A stretch of 64,000 nucleotides of DNA from contig CALLPE010000005.1 of NCBI GenBank assembly GCA_938015445.1, positions 79,308-143,307 on the forward strand, written 5' to 3'. The DNA comes from an uncultured Pirellulales bacterium (GTDB taxonomy: Bacteria; Planctomycetota; Planctomycetia; Pirellulales; Thermoguttaceae). The notes below the pieces were generated by a model that was not told the DNA's origin, ran no database searches, and was given only the letters and a program-made list of their open reading frames with translations. Of the stretch, positions 8,506 through 17,948 are shown piece after piece. A program made the translations under genes and the position numbers. Position 1 is the first letter of the stretch. Each line of letters begins with the position of its first letter.

Positions 8506-10211
8506 AGGATGCGCTGCCGATCGAAGTTATTCGGCGGCGGATAGTCCTGATCGGCTTCGAGTTCTTCCAGCGTGGGACGTTTCGAGGGCACCCCGCCCGG
8601 CGGAACCTCCAAGCCGGCCGTCCACACGATGCCATTAAGCACCACCGTGCGGAAGCTGTCGCACGCCCAACTCCAGTGCCAGTGGCCGCCGGTAAAGCCG
8701 AAGCCTCGCCCGCCGTCAGGCCGCTGGCGGACCCAGCAAACGTGTTCCGGCATCCCCTTACGCGCCCGCACCGTAGGATTGCCGCTATGGGGGCCGTCGG
8801 GGCGCTGGCGTGTGCTATCGGGCGGAACCGCGGTTAGTATGGGCGTCACCCCGTCCATGTTGTCTATGAAGCGCATGTGATAGTACCACTCGTCGTCCAT
8901 GAAGAACGGTTTTACGCCGTTGGCCACCGGATGTTTGGGAAACTCGGTGAACTCGGCCCTCCAGTGCGGATTGACCGACCAGTGCGTCTCGAAGTACCCT
9001 CCGATCCATTGTTTGAGCTTATCGCCCGCTTCCCCCTTGGGCACTTCGACCGCGTAGTGGATGCACGCCAGGCCGACCCCTTTATTCATCAGCTCTTCGA
9101 CTTTCTTCAGGTGTGGCAGCATCGGATGGCCTCCGCCACCGTCAGAAAAAATGACGATCGTCGCTGCTCCATCCAGCGCGTCTGGTTCCTTGGGCCAACC
9201 GTTCTTGTAAACCACGGCTTCGACCGGCAAACCGCTTTCGTTGAGCCACTTGGCCAGCAGCGTGCAGCCGGCGTTGTGCTCGTGGCTGGCGTATCCGTGA
9301 CTAGGCCGGCCGGCAATAAGCACGATTTTTTTCTTGGCCTGCTTCTTGTCTGCCACCAGTGCCAGCCTGGCCTGTGGCACATCTGGAGCGCCCAACTGGG
9401 CAGAAGTCCACGCCTGGCCATCGGCTTCGCAGCCGCCCTGTTGCTCGCACACAGCCGATAAGGGGACGGCCGGCTGTGTAGCAGCGGCGCTGCCCGACGG
9501 TTTCAGCTCCTTCAGCCGGATGTTGCGGAACATCACTTTCATCGGCGGCCCGGCATGAAGCTGCAAGGCAATCAGGCCCTTGCTGCGGCGTTGCTGGGCG
9601 TCTTCGTCGGTCACTTCGCACATCAGTTTGCCGTTGATCCACTGTTGGATGTGGTATCCTTCGGCTTTGATGTGATACTCGTTCCAGTCGCCCATGCGGA
9701 TGGCCTTGAAGAGCTCGTTCGGGTCACCCACTTTGCCGACTACCTTCGGTTTGTGGTCGTTGCCGATGACGGTCTTTTCGCCCCGGTTGGCGAGGATACC
9801 GCGGTAGCGTTCGCCGTAAAGGATGCCGCAGAATTGGTTGTCGGCGATGTCGGCCTGGTATCCGCCGATTACCCATTTACCCCATTTTTCTGGTTCTTCC
9901 CAACTGCGGAACTGGATGCCGGAGTTGCCGTTGATGAGTTTCCACTCGACTTTTAGTTCGAAGTCGGCCGGTTCGCCGCCTCGCCAGATAAGGAACGTGT
10001 TGCCTTTGGTGGGATTTTCTTTGGTGGTCTGCCCGACGATTGCCCCGTCCTCGACGCGCCAAAACTTCGGATCGCCGTCCCAACCGGTCAGAGTCTTGCC
10101 GTCGAAGATTTCGCGGAAGCCCTCTTCGGCGGAGAGGGATTGCCCGACGGCAAAAGCCGCCGCGCAGCACAATAACATCAGGCAGGCAGCATGTGACGCC
10201 AAACGATTCAT
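8469..10211 (-). CDS. Exported DUF1080 (3-keto-disaccharide hydrolase-like) and ThuA domain fusion protein
   Basis: A 580-residue exported protein that joins two domains common in planctomycete carbohydrate catabolism. A signal peptide (1-28) is followed by a DUF1080/LamG-like beta-sandwich (about 30-235; EIFDGKTLTGWDG, GNSGIQFRS, EYHIKAEG). A linker then leads to a ThuA domain (about 295-545; IVLIAGRPSHGYASHEHNAG, GVGLACIHYAVEVPKG, DDEWYYHMRF, GFTGGHWHWSW). Both families are linked to keto-sugar processing, so a role in degrading complex sugars is inferred. AGGAGA lies about 10 nt before the ATG. Its 3' end is duplicated in tandem. Confidence 0.88.
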   Translation of the reverse strand: MNRLASHAACLMLLCCAAAFAVGQSLSAEEGFREIFDGKTLTGWDGDPKFWRVEDGAIVGQTTKENPTKGNTFLIWRGGEPADFELKVEWKLINGNSGIQFRSWEEPEKWGKWVIGGYQADIADNQFCGILYGERYRGILANRGEKTVIGNDHKPKVVGKVGDPNELFKAIRMGDWNEYHIKAEGYHIQQWINGKLMCEVTDEDAQQRRSKGLIALQLHAGPPMKVMFRNIRLKELKPSGSAAATQPAVPLSAVCEQQGGCEADGQAWTSAQLGAPDVPQARLALVADKKQAKKKIVLIAGRPSHGYASHEHNAGCTLLAKWLNESGLPVEAVVYKNGWPKEPDALDGAATIVIFSDGGGGHPMLPHLKKVEELMNKGVGLACIHYAVEVPKGEAGDKLKQWIGGYFETHWSVNPHWRAEFTEFPKHPVANGVKPFFMDDEWYYHMRFIDNMDGVTPILTAVPPDSTRQRPDGPHSGNPTVRARKGMPEHVCWVRQRPDGGRGFGFTGGHWHWSWACDSFRTVVLNGIVWTAGLEVPPGGVPSKRPTLEELEADQDYPPPNNFDRQRILTMIEQWNSWKP

Positions 10212-10271
10212 GGTGGGTTCTCCTGTGTACTAAGCAAACGACTGCACCTCGAGCGGAGATACATTGCGGCG

Positions 10272-10300
10272 ATTATAGCACGTGCGCTGCGGCAGAGCAA
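10272..10300 (-). promoter_or_regulatory. Candidate sigma-70-type promoter of the DUF1080-ThuA gene
   Basis: On the minus strand TTGCTC (10295-10300) is followed after 17 bp by a perfect TATAAT (10272-10277), about 60 bp before the ATG at 10211. The -10 is consensus; the -35 matches TTG only. Confidence 0.5.
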
Positions 10301-10473
10301 AAAACCGGCGCGGTGTTCGGCTTCTGGTTAACGTTAAAGTCGTTCTTACTGTTGTTGTCGTGCCCGGCGGTCCACCAACAGCAGGCAGACAGTCGTCATA
10401 TCAGGCCGGGCGCGTTATCAAAGCGGGCGCGAACAATCTAAGCGCAAGCGACTGCCCGCTGCTGCCTTGGGTA

Positions 10474-10549
10474 TTGCTCGCCGCCGCTGCTGCCGTCGCT
10501 TTCCGCTGTTGCCGCGATCTGCGACTGCTGCCGTGGTTTGCAACTGCTG
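10474..10549. repeat. 19-bp tandem array, 4 copies
   Basis: Units start at 10474, 10493, 10512 and 10531; three begin ccg and all end in ctgctg or ctgttg. The array sits 27 bp beyond the stop codon of the VOC gene (minus strand). Confidence 0.75.
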
Positions 10550-10575
10550 CACCGAGGCTAATTTAGCGATTCTCA

Positions 10576-10896
10576 CTACAGCGGCCCTTCAGGAGCAAGC
10601 AGCTCCACGGCATTGCCGGAAGGGTCTTGGATGTACACCGAGCGCGTGCCGTCGCGATGGGGTTTAAGCCTGCCGAAGTTTTCGGCGTCGGCCACCACGA
10701 ATCCCAAATGCGGAGGATGCTGGTTCTGGGAAACGAAGGCCAGCCGGATGTTGGCGAACTGAAGCATCGCCCAGGTTGCATCCTGATACACCACACGGCA
10801 TCGGAACCGCTCGGTGTACCACCGGACCGACTCGGCCACATCGCCGACGGAAATGGCCACGTGGTGCATAGCGTCCAGCGCCTCGCTTTGCGACAT
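10576..10896 (-). CDS. VOC (glyoxalase/bleomycin resistance/dioxygenase superfamily) protein
   Basis: A 106-residue cytoplasmic single-domain vicinal-oxygen-chelate protein. The paired beta-alpha-beta motifs are visible: HHVAISVGDVAESVRWYTE at the N-terminus, then LGFVVADAE and YIQDPSGNAVELLAPEG at the C-terminus. The His near the start and the final Glu (VELL) are the usual metal positions. AAGGAGT precedes the ATG by about 10 nt and lies at the edge of a 17-bp duplicated leader. The reaction cannot be predicted. Confidence 0.85.
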   Translation of the reverse strand: MSQSEALDAMHHVAISVGDVAESVRWYTERFRCRVVYQDATWAMLQFANIRLAFVSQNQHPPHLGFVVADAENFGRLKPHRDGTRSVYIQDPSGNAVELLAPEGPL

Positions 10897-10907
10897 TTTG
10901 ATTTACT

Positions 10908-10941
10908 CCTTGATACAGCGCACAGCTTGATACCGCGCACA
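10908..10941. repeat. 17-bp leader duplication carrying the VOC gene RBS
   Basis: Two 17-bp units (10908-10924, 10925-10941) differ at two positions. On the minus strand the gene-proximal copy ends in the AAGG of the AAGGAG Shine-Dalgarno, 11 nt before the ATG. A third partial copy may follow at 10942. Confidence 0.75.
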
Positions 10942-11182
10942 CCTTGGCAGATGGGCAGAACAATGGCTGTTTCAGGCAAAGGCCGGGTGTGTTCGAGTAT
11001 GCTTTTCCCGTGTAAGGAATTCTACCCTACCGAGCGGCGCAGCCCACTGCTTGTGCTGCCGACAGCCGCACACGGCCGTATAACCCGCACCACTGGCAAC
11101 CGAAGACACTTCTGGGCAACGGATAGCAAGATTCACTGCCGTATGGGACTTTGTGCCACTTTCAGTGGGCGACAGTTTCAGG

Positions 11183-12598
11183 CTAGCGCTTGGGGCGGAA
11201 TATGTCCGTGGCGATGCCCAATGCTGCCTCGGCCGCGATGCCCAGCGATTCGCTCAGTGTGGGATGGGGGTGGATCGTTTCGGCTAAATCGCGCAAGTGG
11301 CACCCCAGCTCGATGGCCAGCACTGCCTCGGCGATCAGCTCGCCCGCCCCAGCCCCCACTATGCCGCAGCCCAGTACCCGCTGGCTCTCCGGGTCGAAGA
11401 GCCATTTTGTCATCCCTTCGGTGCGTCCGGCGGCCTGTGCCCGGCCGCTGGCTGCCCAGGGAAACATGGCTGTATCTATCTTGCGTCCTTGCTGTTTGGC
11501 TTGGGTTTCGGTCAAACCAGCCCAGGCGATTTCCGGGTCGGTGAACACCACCGCTGGAACGGCCCGCGGCCGGAAAGCGACAGGGTGACCGGCCAGCGCT
11601 TCGACGGCTGCTTTGCCTTCGTGGGTGGCCTTGTGGGCCAGCATTGGCTCGCCGGCCACATCGCCGATAGCCAGGATGTGCGGATCGGCGGTGCGGCGCT
11701 GGGCATCGACTTGCACGAATCCCTTGGCGTCCAGCTTGACACCGGTGTTTTCCAGCCCCAGCTCGGCCGAGTTGGGCCGCCGGCCCACCGCCACGAGCAC
11801 GCGGCTGAAGCGTTGGGTTCTCGGCTCAGCCGGACCTTCGAACAGCGCCTCGACTGCATCGCCTAAATCTTTCAGCGCCGTCACTTTGGTGTTCAGATAG
11901 ATGGCCGAAAAACGAGATTCGAGCCTCTTGTGCAACGGACGAACCAGGTCGCGGTCAACGCCCGGCAGCAATCCGTCGGTCATTTCCACCACCGTCACCC
12001 GGCTGCCAAGCGCCGCGTACACTGTGCCCAGCTCCAAACCGATATACCCGCCGCCAACCACCAGCAGCGACTCGGGCACATCGGGCAATTCCAGTGCGGC
12101 GGTGGAGTCCATCAGGCGCGGGCTGTCCAGTTCCAGCGTAGGAATTCGTGTGGGAACAGAGCCACTGGCTAAGATGCAGTGTTGAAAAGTCAGGCGCTCT
12201 GCAGCCGGCGGCTGGCCGTCAGCCCCTTGAAGCCGCAACGTCTGCGAGCTTTCAAAAATCGCCCTGGCGCGGATCAGCTCCACTTTTCGCTTGGCGGCAA
12301 GTTGCTTCAACCCACTGGTCAGCGTGTCGATTACCTTCGCCTTGCGCGCCCGCATCGTCGCCAGGTCGATCTGCGGCCGATCGAAGCGCACACCCCAGTC
12401 GGCCAAATGTTCGGCTTCGGCCATCCCTTTGGCGACATGGAGCAGGGCCTTTGAGGGGATGCAGCCGCGCAGCAGACACGTGCCGCCCAGCCGGGCGTCC
12501 TGCTCGACCAGAACCACCTTCATGCCCAAATCGGCGGCCAAAAACGCAGCGGCATATCCACCCGGGCCGCCGCCAAGCACCACTAGTTCGGTGTCCAT
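11183..12598 (-). CDS. lpdA: Dihydrolipoyl dehydrogenase
   Basis: Flavoprotein disulfide reductase (471 residues), the probable E3 component that reoxidises dihydrolipoamide with NAD+. An N-terminal FAD-binding GGGPGGYAAAFLAADLG leads to the redox pair in GGTCLLRGCIPSK. A second NAD-binding VVGGGYIGLELG lies mid-protein, then the FAD segment ILAIGDVAG. The C-terminal dimer interface has the catalytic pair in HPHPTLSES. A TTG 13 codons upstream also opens the frame, but the ATG at 12598 gives the standard family N-terminus. No 2-oxo acid dehydrogenase E1 or E2 gene is nearby, so the partner complex is unknown. Confidence 0.92.
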   Translation of the reverse strand: MDTELVVLGGGPGGYAAAFLAADLGMKVVLVEQDARLGGTCLLRGCIPSKALLHVAKGMAEAEHLADWGVRFDRPQIDLATMRARKAKVIDTLTSGLKQLAAKRKVELIRARAIFESSQTLRLQGADGQPPAAERLTFQHCILASGSVPTRIPTLELDSPRLMDSTAALELPDVPESLLVVGGGYIGLELGTVYAALGSRVTVVEMTDGLLPGVDRDLVRPLHKRLESRFSAIYLNTKVTALKDLGDAVEALFEGPAEPRTQRFSRVLVAVGRRPNSAELGLENTGVKLDAKGFVQVDAQRRTADPHILAIGDVAGEPMLAHKATHEGKAAVEALAGHPVAFRPRAVPAVVFTDPEIAWAGLTETQAKQQGRKIDTAMFPWAASGRAQAAGRTEGMTKWLFDPESQRVLGCGIVGAGAGELIAEAVLAIELGCHLRDLAETIHPHPTLSESLGIAAEAALGIATDIFRPKR

Positions 12599-13269
12599 TT
12601 CAGATCGATGACAATACGGGTCAGTGTGCCGCTTCAACCTTGTCGAGGGTCGTTGGCCCGCGCGCCAACACCGCTGTTCAGGGCATGTGCTAAAACATTT
12701 GATTATCTGCGCAGTGCGGGCTAGTGCAAACCGGGGGATGGCGATTTGCTGGCAGACCCTTAACTCGCCACCCGCCCCTGGGAAGAGCGGTATGTGCTAC
12801 TTCCAGGGCCGGTGGCCTTGCCGGCGGGCCCGACAAGCAGTCGCGGACGTGCGGCGCCTAGGGCCGGTCTGAGCCTCACTTTACTTTTCTAAGCGGTTAC
12901 AAATCCAGCACGCTGCATAAGGCGGCGCAGAGGGCGGCAGCGGCTGATTGTGAGCAATCGGCAAAAGTCATACAATGAATATGGTTGAGGACCGGGTGGA
13001 CGCGCAGCATCCGCTTGCGAGTTGTTGGACCGCGCAACAAGTGCCACAGAGCGACATTTCGCCCGACACAGCTCCGCAACGCCGCAGCCGTGCGATGGTG
13101 GCGCTGTGACGCTGCCCGACAACTGCTTGCGTTATCGGCGCCGTTGTGCAGTATCGGCCCGTGGCACGTGGGGGTGGCGGTATTGGCGGGTCGGCGGACG
13201 GGGCACGAGTCGTATTGGGGGATGCGCGCCCGGATGGCCCACCTGTATCAACGAGGCATCTGAAAGCCC
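12599..13269. other. Divergent intergenic region, lpdA / purF
   Basis: 671 bp with no credible gene. A sigma-70-like promoter facing purF lies at 12948-12976, which implies a purF leader of nearly 290 nt. No purine riboswitch aptamer could be recognised in that leader. No clear tandem array was found here. Confidence 0.5.
12948..12976 (+). promoter_or_regulatory. Candidate promoter for purF
   Basis: TTGTGA (12948-12953), a 17-bp spacer and TACAAT (12971-12976) on the plus strand. The match is 4/6 and 5/6 to the sigma-70 consensus with ideal spacing. Initiation near 12983 would leave a ~287-nt untranslated leader. Confidence 0.5.
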
Positions 13270-14913
13270 ATGGACGAACTACACGAAGAATGTGGCGTAG
13301 CGGCGATATATCATCTGCCCGGCAGACCCAGCCGGCTTTGTCCGGCCCAAGGCCCGGACGAAGTTTCCCGGCTGATGCCCCGAATGCTCCTGGACGTGCA
13401 GAACCGGGGTCAGCTTTCGGCGGGCATGACGACATATAATCCCAATCGGAATCAGCTCATCGATACTTATAAGTCGCTGGGCACGGTAACCGAGGTGTTC
13501 CGGCTCAACCACGGAGGGAAGTTCGAGAGCCTGATGCGGGAGTACGCGGGCCGGGCGGCCATCGGCCATGTTCGCTACGCCACTTGTGGTACCGATCAGC
13601 GCAGTTACGCCCAACCTTTCGAGCGCCATCATATCCGCAAGCACAAGTGGTTCAGCTTCGCTTTCAACGGCCAGTTGGCCAACTACGTGCAACTGCGCCA
13701 AGAGTTGCTGAGCGACGAAAACATTTATTTGGCGCGGGATACCGACACCGAAATCTTCATGCAACAGATCAGCCAGGCACTGTCCGCAAACAGCCCTGTG
13801 CCGCTGGTCGAGGTGTTTCGGCAATTGGCCGCCAAGTTCGACGGAGCTTACTCGCTGGTGTTTGTCGACGCTTTAGGACAGATGGCCGTGGTGCGCGACC
13901 CGTTGGGCATCAAGCCGTTGAGTTACGCCGTTGAAGACAACCTGTTCGCCGCTGCCAGCGAGAGCGTGGCCTTGCTGAACCTGGGTTTTGCGGCCGAAAG
14001 CATCAAAGCCGTGCCGCCTGGCCATGCGATCATCATTTCTGGCGGTCGTTTGCAGGTGACGCAATTTGCTCCTTCCCCGCGTCATGCCCATTGCTTCTTC
14101 GAGTGGATCTACTTCGCCAACGTGGCCAGCACGTTGGACGGCCGTGGGGTGTATCTGGCCCGCAAGGCGCTGGGCGAAGAACTCGCCCGGCTAGAAACTC
14201 TGCCGCTGGACGACAGTACCATAGTCGTCCCCGTGCCCGACACCAGCAAAGCAGCCGCCGACGCCATGGCCTACAAACTGCGGGTGCCGTGCGTGGAAGG
14301 GTTGATACGCAATCGTTATACGGGCCGGACGTTCATCGAGGGCAAAGACGATCGTCGCCGCAAGGCGGAGATCAAGTACACGCCGCTGCGCGAAGTGCTC
14401 GAAGGCAAACGCGTGTTGCTGGTCGAAGATTCGATCGTCCGTTCCACCACCATGAAGGTGCTGCTGGAGCGCATCCGTCGGCTGGGGCAGCCGCGCGAAA
14501 TCCACGTCCGCGTGGCCTGCCCGCCCATCATCTCGCCCTGCTTTTACGGGATCGACATGTCCACCGTCAGCGAGCTGTTTGCCCCGCCATTCTTGCAGGG
14601 CGGACCGCTCACGCCGGAAATCGAAACCCAAATGGCCTTGCAACTTGGCGCCGATTCGCTGCGCTATCTGCCGGTGGAGGCGGTAGCGCGGGCGATCGGC
14701 TTGCCGGCGGACCACTTGTGCCAGGCCTGCATTACCGGGGTCTATCCCACCCCGTGCGGATCGCAGTTGGCCGCGCTGGCCCAGGAGAACTATCGAAAAA
14801 GCATCGACCGCCGCACGTACGAGTTTGTTGCGCCCCAGCCGACCAAATGCAAGCGCTCGACGCAAGCCGCAGACCAGTCAGCCCCATCCGAACCGCGCGC
14901 ACAGAGAGTCTGA
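13270..14913 (+). CDS. purF: Amidophosphoribosyltransferase
   Basis: First committed step of purine synthesis: PRPP plus glutamine to 5-phosphoribosylamine. The 547-residue protein begins with a seven-residue propeptide and then Cys8 of ECGVAAIYH, the N-terminal nucleophile exposed by processing, as in Bacillus-type PurF. The glutaminase domain includes AFNGQLANY and [11 protein letters not shown]. The PRTase domain has the PRPP loop [14 protein letters not shown] (about 380-400). The C-terminal [14 protein letters not shown] resembles the cysteine ligands of the Fe-S type enzyme. It is somewhat longer than usual because of a basic tail after residue 515. Other pur genes lie within 10 kb but not in one operon. 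Confidence 0.94.
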   Translation: MDELHEECGVAAIYHLPGRPSRLCPAQGPDEVSRLMPRMLLDVQNRGQLSAGMTTYNPNRNQLIDTYKSLGTVTEVFRLNHGGKFESLMREYAGRAAIGHVRYATCGTDQRSYAQPFERHHIRKHKWFSFAFNGQLANYVQLRQELLSDENIYLARDTDTEIFMQQISQALSANSPVPLVEVFRQLAAKFDGAYSLVFVDALGQMAVVRDPLGIKPLSYAVEDNLFAAASESVALLNLGFAAESIKAVPPGHAIIISGGRLQVTQFAPSPRHAHCFFEWIYFANVASTLDGRGVYLARKALGEELARLETLPLDDSTIVVPVPDTSKAAADAMAYKLRVPCVEGLIRNRYTGRTFIEGKDDRRRKAEIKYTPLREVLEGKRVLLVEDSIVRSTTMKVLLERIRRLGQPREIHVRVACPPIISPCFYGIDMSTVSELFAPPFLQGGPLTPEIETQMALQLGADSLRYLPVEAVARAIGLPADHLCQACITGVYPTPCGSQLAALAQENYRKSIDRRTYEFVAPQPTKCKRSTQAADQSAPSEPRAQRV

Positions 14914-15340
14914 ACCGGGCGGAACCCGCTGCGGTAATAGGGCGCCACCAATCCCATGGCCGATACCAACGCCACCTTTTTTGTCACTGTGTCCCTAGTA
15001 GCTGGGCCGTCCCTGGTAGCTGGGCCAGCGGAACCCATTGAAGGTTCTCACTTGTAATTGCCCCTGAACCTCTTGGGCGACGGCACCTTTAAGCGACGCC
15101 ACTTTTGGCCCAAGACACAGTTAGCTGCCGGGCGCTGAGCGAACGGTTGAAGGAGCACCGATCTGATCGCAGAGGGGTAAACCTTGTCCTTCAAGGTCCT
15201 TCAAGCCGACTGTGGTCGTGGTTGGTCATCGAACCGCTTGTGGTCGTCGTTCAAATGGTCGTCGTTCAAATAGTTGACGTTCAAATGGCTGACGTTGAAA
15301 TGATTGATGTTGAAATGGTTGACGTTCAAATGGTTGACGT
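14914..15340. other. Convergent intergenic region purF / uppS
   Basis: 427 bp between the two stop codons. It holds an 18-bp duplication (14991-15026) and most of the 15-bp array that runs into uppS. A plus-strand frame crossing the array encodes a Val/Asp/Gln/Met pseudo-repeat and is rejected as a gene. Confidence 0.7.
14991..15026. repeat. 18-bp tandem duplication
   Basis: Two adjacent 18-bp copies, gtccctagtagctgggcc and the same with one A-to-G change. It lies 78 bp beyond the purF stop. Confidence 0.85.
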
Positions 15341-15354
15341 TCAAATGGTTGACA
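15250..15354. repeat. 15-bp tandem array, 7 copies, anchored on the uppS stop codon
   Basis: Seven exact 15-bp steps from 15250 to 15354, unit ttcaaatggttgacg on the plus strand. The last copy (15340-15354) is the 3' end of uppS and holds its TGA. Since 15 bp equals five codons, the uppS frame continues through the array. It meets further in-frame TGA codons in four of the six downstream copies; two copies lose it through a C-to-G change. Confidence 0.93.
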
Positions 15355-16099
15355 GGCCGCCAAAGCGGCGTTGCCTTGCGGCGTATGCACGGATAGCTGC
15401 GTGCAGTTGCGCCTCGTCGAAATCAGGCCAACATAAGTCCGTCACCCAGATTTCGGCGTAACTAATCTGCCAGAGCAGGAAATTGCTTACCCGCAACTCG
15501 CCAGCGGTGCGAATAAGCAAATCTGGGTCGGGCATACCCGCCGTGTACAGATTGTCTGAGATCGTCTGCTCGTTGATTTCTTCGGGTTCGAGTTTACCCA
15601 GTTTGATTTGCTGGGCAATTCCTCTTACGGCGTCTACCAGTTCTGCCCGGCCCCCGTAGTTTATCGCCAGACACAGCACAAGGCCGGTGTTATTGCGGCT
15701 CATGGCGACGGTCTGGTCGGTTTCGCGGAGGACCTGTTCGGGCAGTCCTTCCCGCCGGCCGATCACCCGCACACGGATGTTATGCTCCATCACCCGCTGG
15801 CGCTGCTCGATCATGTATTGCTGCAACATTTGCAACAGGAAATCGAGTTCCTCGCGGGGGCGTTTCCAATTCTCGCTGGAAAGGCAGTACAGGGTGAGTT
15901 GTTCGATACCCAGCCGAGCGCACTGCTCGGTAACGCGGCGGACGCTCTCGGCTCCGCGTCGGTGGCCTTCGATCCGGGGCAGGCCGCGCTGTTGTGCCCA
16001 GCGGCCGTTTCCGTCCATGATGACGGCGATATGGCGCGGCAACTTCTCCGGCGGAATGCCCAGCAGCTCCCGAACCTGTGCTGTTGCTATCTCGGCCAT
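15341..16099 (-). CDS. uppS: Isoprenyl transferase (undecaprenyl diphosphate synthase family)
   Basis: Condenses isopentenyl diphosphate units in cis onto an allylic diphosphate to make the polyprenyl lipid carrier for envelope glycans. At 252 residues it has family length. HIAVIMDGNGRWAQQRG holds the catalytic Asp. LTLYCLSSENWKRP, AINYGGRAELVDA and the C-terminal DLLIRTAGELRVSNFLLWQISYAE-type region (split here by its substitutions) are also present. The ATG has no strong Shine-Dalgarno. It lies 60 bp downstream of purA, probably co-transcribed. The last codons and stop are part of a seven-copy repeat. Confidence 0.94.
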   Translation of the reverse strand: MAEIATAQVRELLGIPPEKLPRHIAVIMDGNGRWAQQRGLPRIEGHRRGAESVRRVTEQCARLGIEQLTLYCLSSENWKRPREELDFLLQMLQQYMIEQRQRVMEHNIRVRVIGRREGLPEQVLRETDQTVAMSRNNTGLVLCLAINYGGRAELVDAVRGIAQQIKLGKLEPEEINEQTISDNLYTAGMPDPDLLIRTAGELRVSNFLLWQISYAEIWVTDLCWPDFDEAQLHAAIRAYAARQRRFGGLSTI

Positions 16100-16159
16100 T
16101 GGCTAACTGATAAACAACCGAAAAGTCATCCGAGCGGCTGCCGGCGCGCAGACCCGGTC

Positions 16160-17440
16160 TCACACGAAAATCGTTTCTTCCCGGTCCGGACCGACGGAGA
16201 CCATCTCCACCGGTCGGCCCAAAAGCTGGCTGATTCGCTCTAGATACCGCCGGGCGTTGACGGGCAGATCGGCCATGCGGCGGACCTGGCAAATATCTTC
16301 TTGCCAGCCGGGAAGGGTTTCATAGATGGGCGTTACGCGCCGCAGGTCGTCCATCTGACTGGGGAAGTTGATCGTCCGCCGTCCGTCAAGCTCGTAGGCC
16401 ACGCATATCTTCAACTCTGGCAGTTCGCTGAGCACGTCCAACAACATCACCGCCAGCGAGTCGACGCCGCTGAGCCGAGTGGTATATCGGGCGGCCACTG
16501 CGTCGAACCACCCGCAGCGCCGCGGACGCCGCGTGACCGTCCCGTATTCGTTCCCCCGGTCGCGAATGTGTTGTCCGATTTCGTTGGCCTGCTCGGTGGG
16601 GAACGGCCCGCCGCCAACGCGGGTGTTGTACGCCTTTACGATGCCCAGCACTTTGGTGACGTATCGGCCCGGCACCCCAGAACCAGCCGACACGCCCACC
16701 CCAGAACTGTTGCTACTGGTCACGTACGGAAACGTTCCGTGGTCAACGTCCAGCAGTGCCCCTTGGGCGCCTTCGAACAACAATCGTTTGCCGGCTTCGA
16801 CCGAATCGAGCAGATACGTAGTCGTATCGCCTACGAACTCCTCCAGCCGCTCGGCGTACTGCGTGTACTCGGCGAAGATTTCCGCCGGGTCGAGCGAGAT
16901 GGTCGTCTGCCCGTCCATGCTTTGTAAAATCCGCTGTTTGATTCGCGCGATATGCTCGATCCGCTCACGCAGCCCCGGCCGATACAAGTCGCCCAAGCGG
17001 ATGGCGTGCGCCCGACCAACCTTATCGCGGTAACAGGGACCGATGCCGCGCTGGGTGGTGCCGATAGCCTCGCCGCCGCATTGCTGATCCAGCAAGCGGT
17101 CTTCCTCGATGTGCCAGGGAAAAATCACGTGCGCCCGGTCGCTGATAAGCAGATTCTTGCCCACCGTTACGCCGCGCTGGCGCAGATCGTCGATTTCTTT
17201 TACCAATGTGGCTGGGTTGATCACCACCCCGTTGGCGATAACGCATTGCACCTCGGGGCGGAAGATTCCGCTGGGAACCAGCGACAGCTTGAACTTCTGC
17301 CCGCCAGTTACCACTGTGTGCCCAGCATTCGAGCCGCCTTGATAGCGGACCACGATGTCGAAATGCTCGGTCAGCAAATCGACGATCTTCCCCTTGGCTT
17401 CGTCACCCCACTGCAAGCCCACAATGCAAGTTACAGGCAC
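16160..17440 (-). CDS. purA: Adenylosuccinate synthetase
   Basis: Converts IMP, aspartate and GTP to adenylosuccinate. The 426-residue protein has the N-terminal P-loop region GLQWGDEAKGK, where the usual second Gly of GDEGKGK is Ala. It also has RYQGGSNAGHTV, the IMP loop GIGPCYRDKVGR and the C-terminal ISQLLGRPVEMVSVGPDREETIFV-type end (last residues VGPDREETIFV). Translation starts at GTG with GAGGG about 8 nt upstream. It is probably the first gene of a purA-uppS pair. Confidence 0.94.
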   Translation of the reverse strand: MPVTCIVGLQWGDEAKGKIVDLLTEHFDIVVRYQGGSNAGHTVVTGGQKFKLSLVPSGIFRPEVQCVIANGVVINPATLVKEIDDLRQRGVTVGKNLLISDRAHVIFPWHIEEDRLLDQQCGGEAIGTTQRGIGPCYRDKVGRAHAIRLGDLYRPGLRERIEHIARIKQRILQSMDGQTTISLDPAEIFAEYTQYAERLEEFVGDTTTYLLDSVEAGKRLLFEGAQGALLDVDHGTFPYVTSSNSSGVGVSAGSGVPGRYVTKVLGIVKAYNTRVGGGPFPTEQANEIGQHIRDRGNEYGTVTRRPRRCGWFDAVAARYTTRLSGVDSLAVMLLDVLSELPELKICVAYELDGRRTINFPSQMDDLRRVTPIYETLPGWQEDICQVRRMADLPVNARRYLERISQLLGRPVEMVSVGPDREETIFV

Positions 17441-17948
17441 TGCAACAGCCCTCGCCGTGCAACGGTAGCGATAGTTAGCTTATCCCCAAACAATGCAATT
17501 TACTAAACCTGCATTTGCCTGGTCAAGCGCGGGAGGACCAGTCCGGCTTTCGCGCCGCCCAAATGGGGGCTCCCAGTAGTGACCGTGTCCGGCACAGTGC
17601 CACGCCTAACTTGCCAAGCTGTGCGTTCGGGGCGATGCTTGCAAGCTGTAAGTCAGAATGTCAACAGCACTGGCGGACGAAGCGGTCGTGTTGCCCCGCG
17701 AGAAACGAACCGGCGGTTAATGGACAGCCGTGGCCTGTCAAAAGCCGCTGCCCGTCCGATTGTGCAACACACAGAATTGACGTAGCATAATGCCGTGCCC
17801 AATGTCTGCTGCTGGATGTTGCTGTGCCGCTGGCTGGTCGGCGCCGGCGGAGTCTAACCGATAATGAGAATCAGAATACTTGTCGTCTCGCGGCGCAAAT
17901 CAGGTCGGGTTCATGGTGCCGGCGTGGGCCGGGGAGGATAGCGCTCAG
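17441..17948. other. Divergent intergenic region purA / proC
   Basis: 508 bp without a gene. No riboswitch or phased array was recognised, only scattered short similarities around 17610-17650. Both flanking genes should be promoted from here. Confidence 0.5.

Larger units (their letters stand above)
10212..10575. other. Intergenic region between VOC and DUF1080-ThuA genes
   Basis: 364 bp without a gene. It contains the promoter candidate for the DUF1080-ThuA gene and a four-copy 19-bp tandem array (10474-10549) just after the VOC gene stop. Nothing else was recognised. Confidence 0.6.

Noticed and set aside
15105..15461. Plus-strand frame encoding a Val-Asp-Val-Gln-Met repeat
   Set aside because: It is the translation of the 15-bp array on the wrong strand and runs into uppS; no ribosome binding site or domain.
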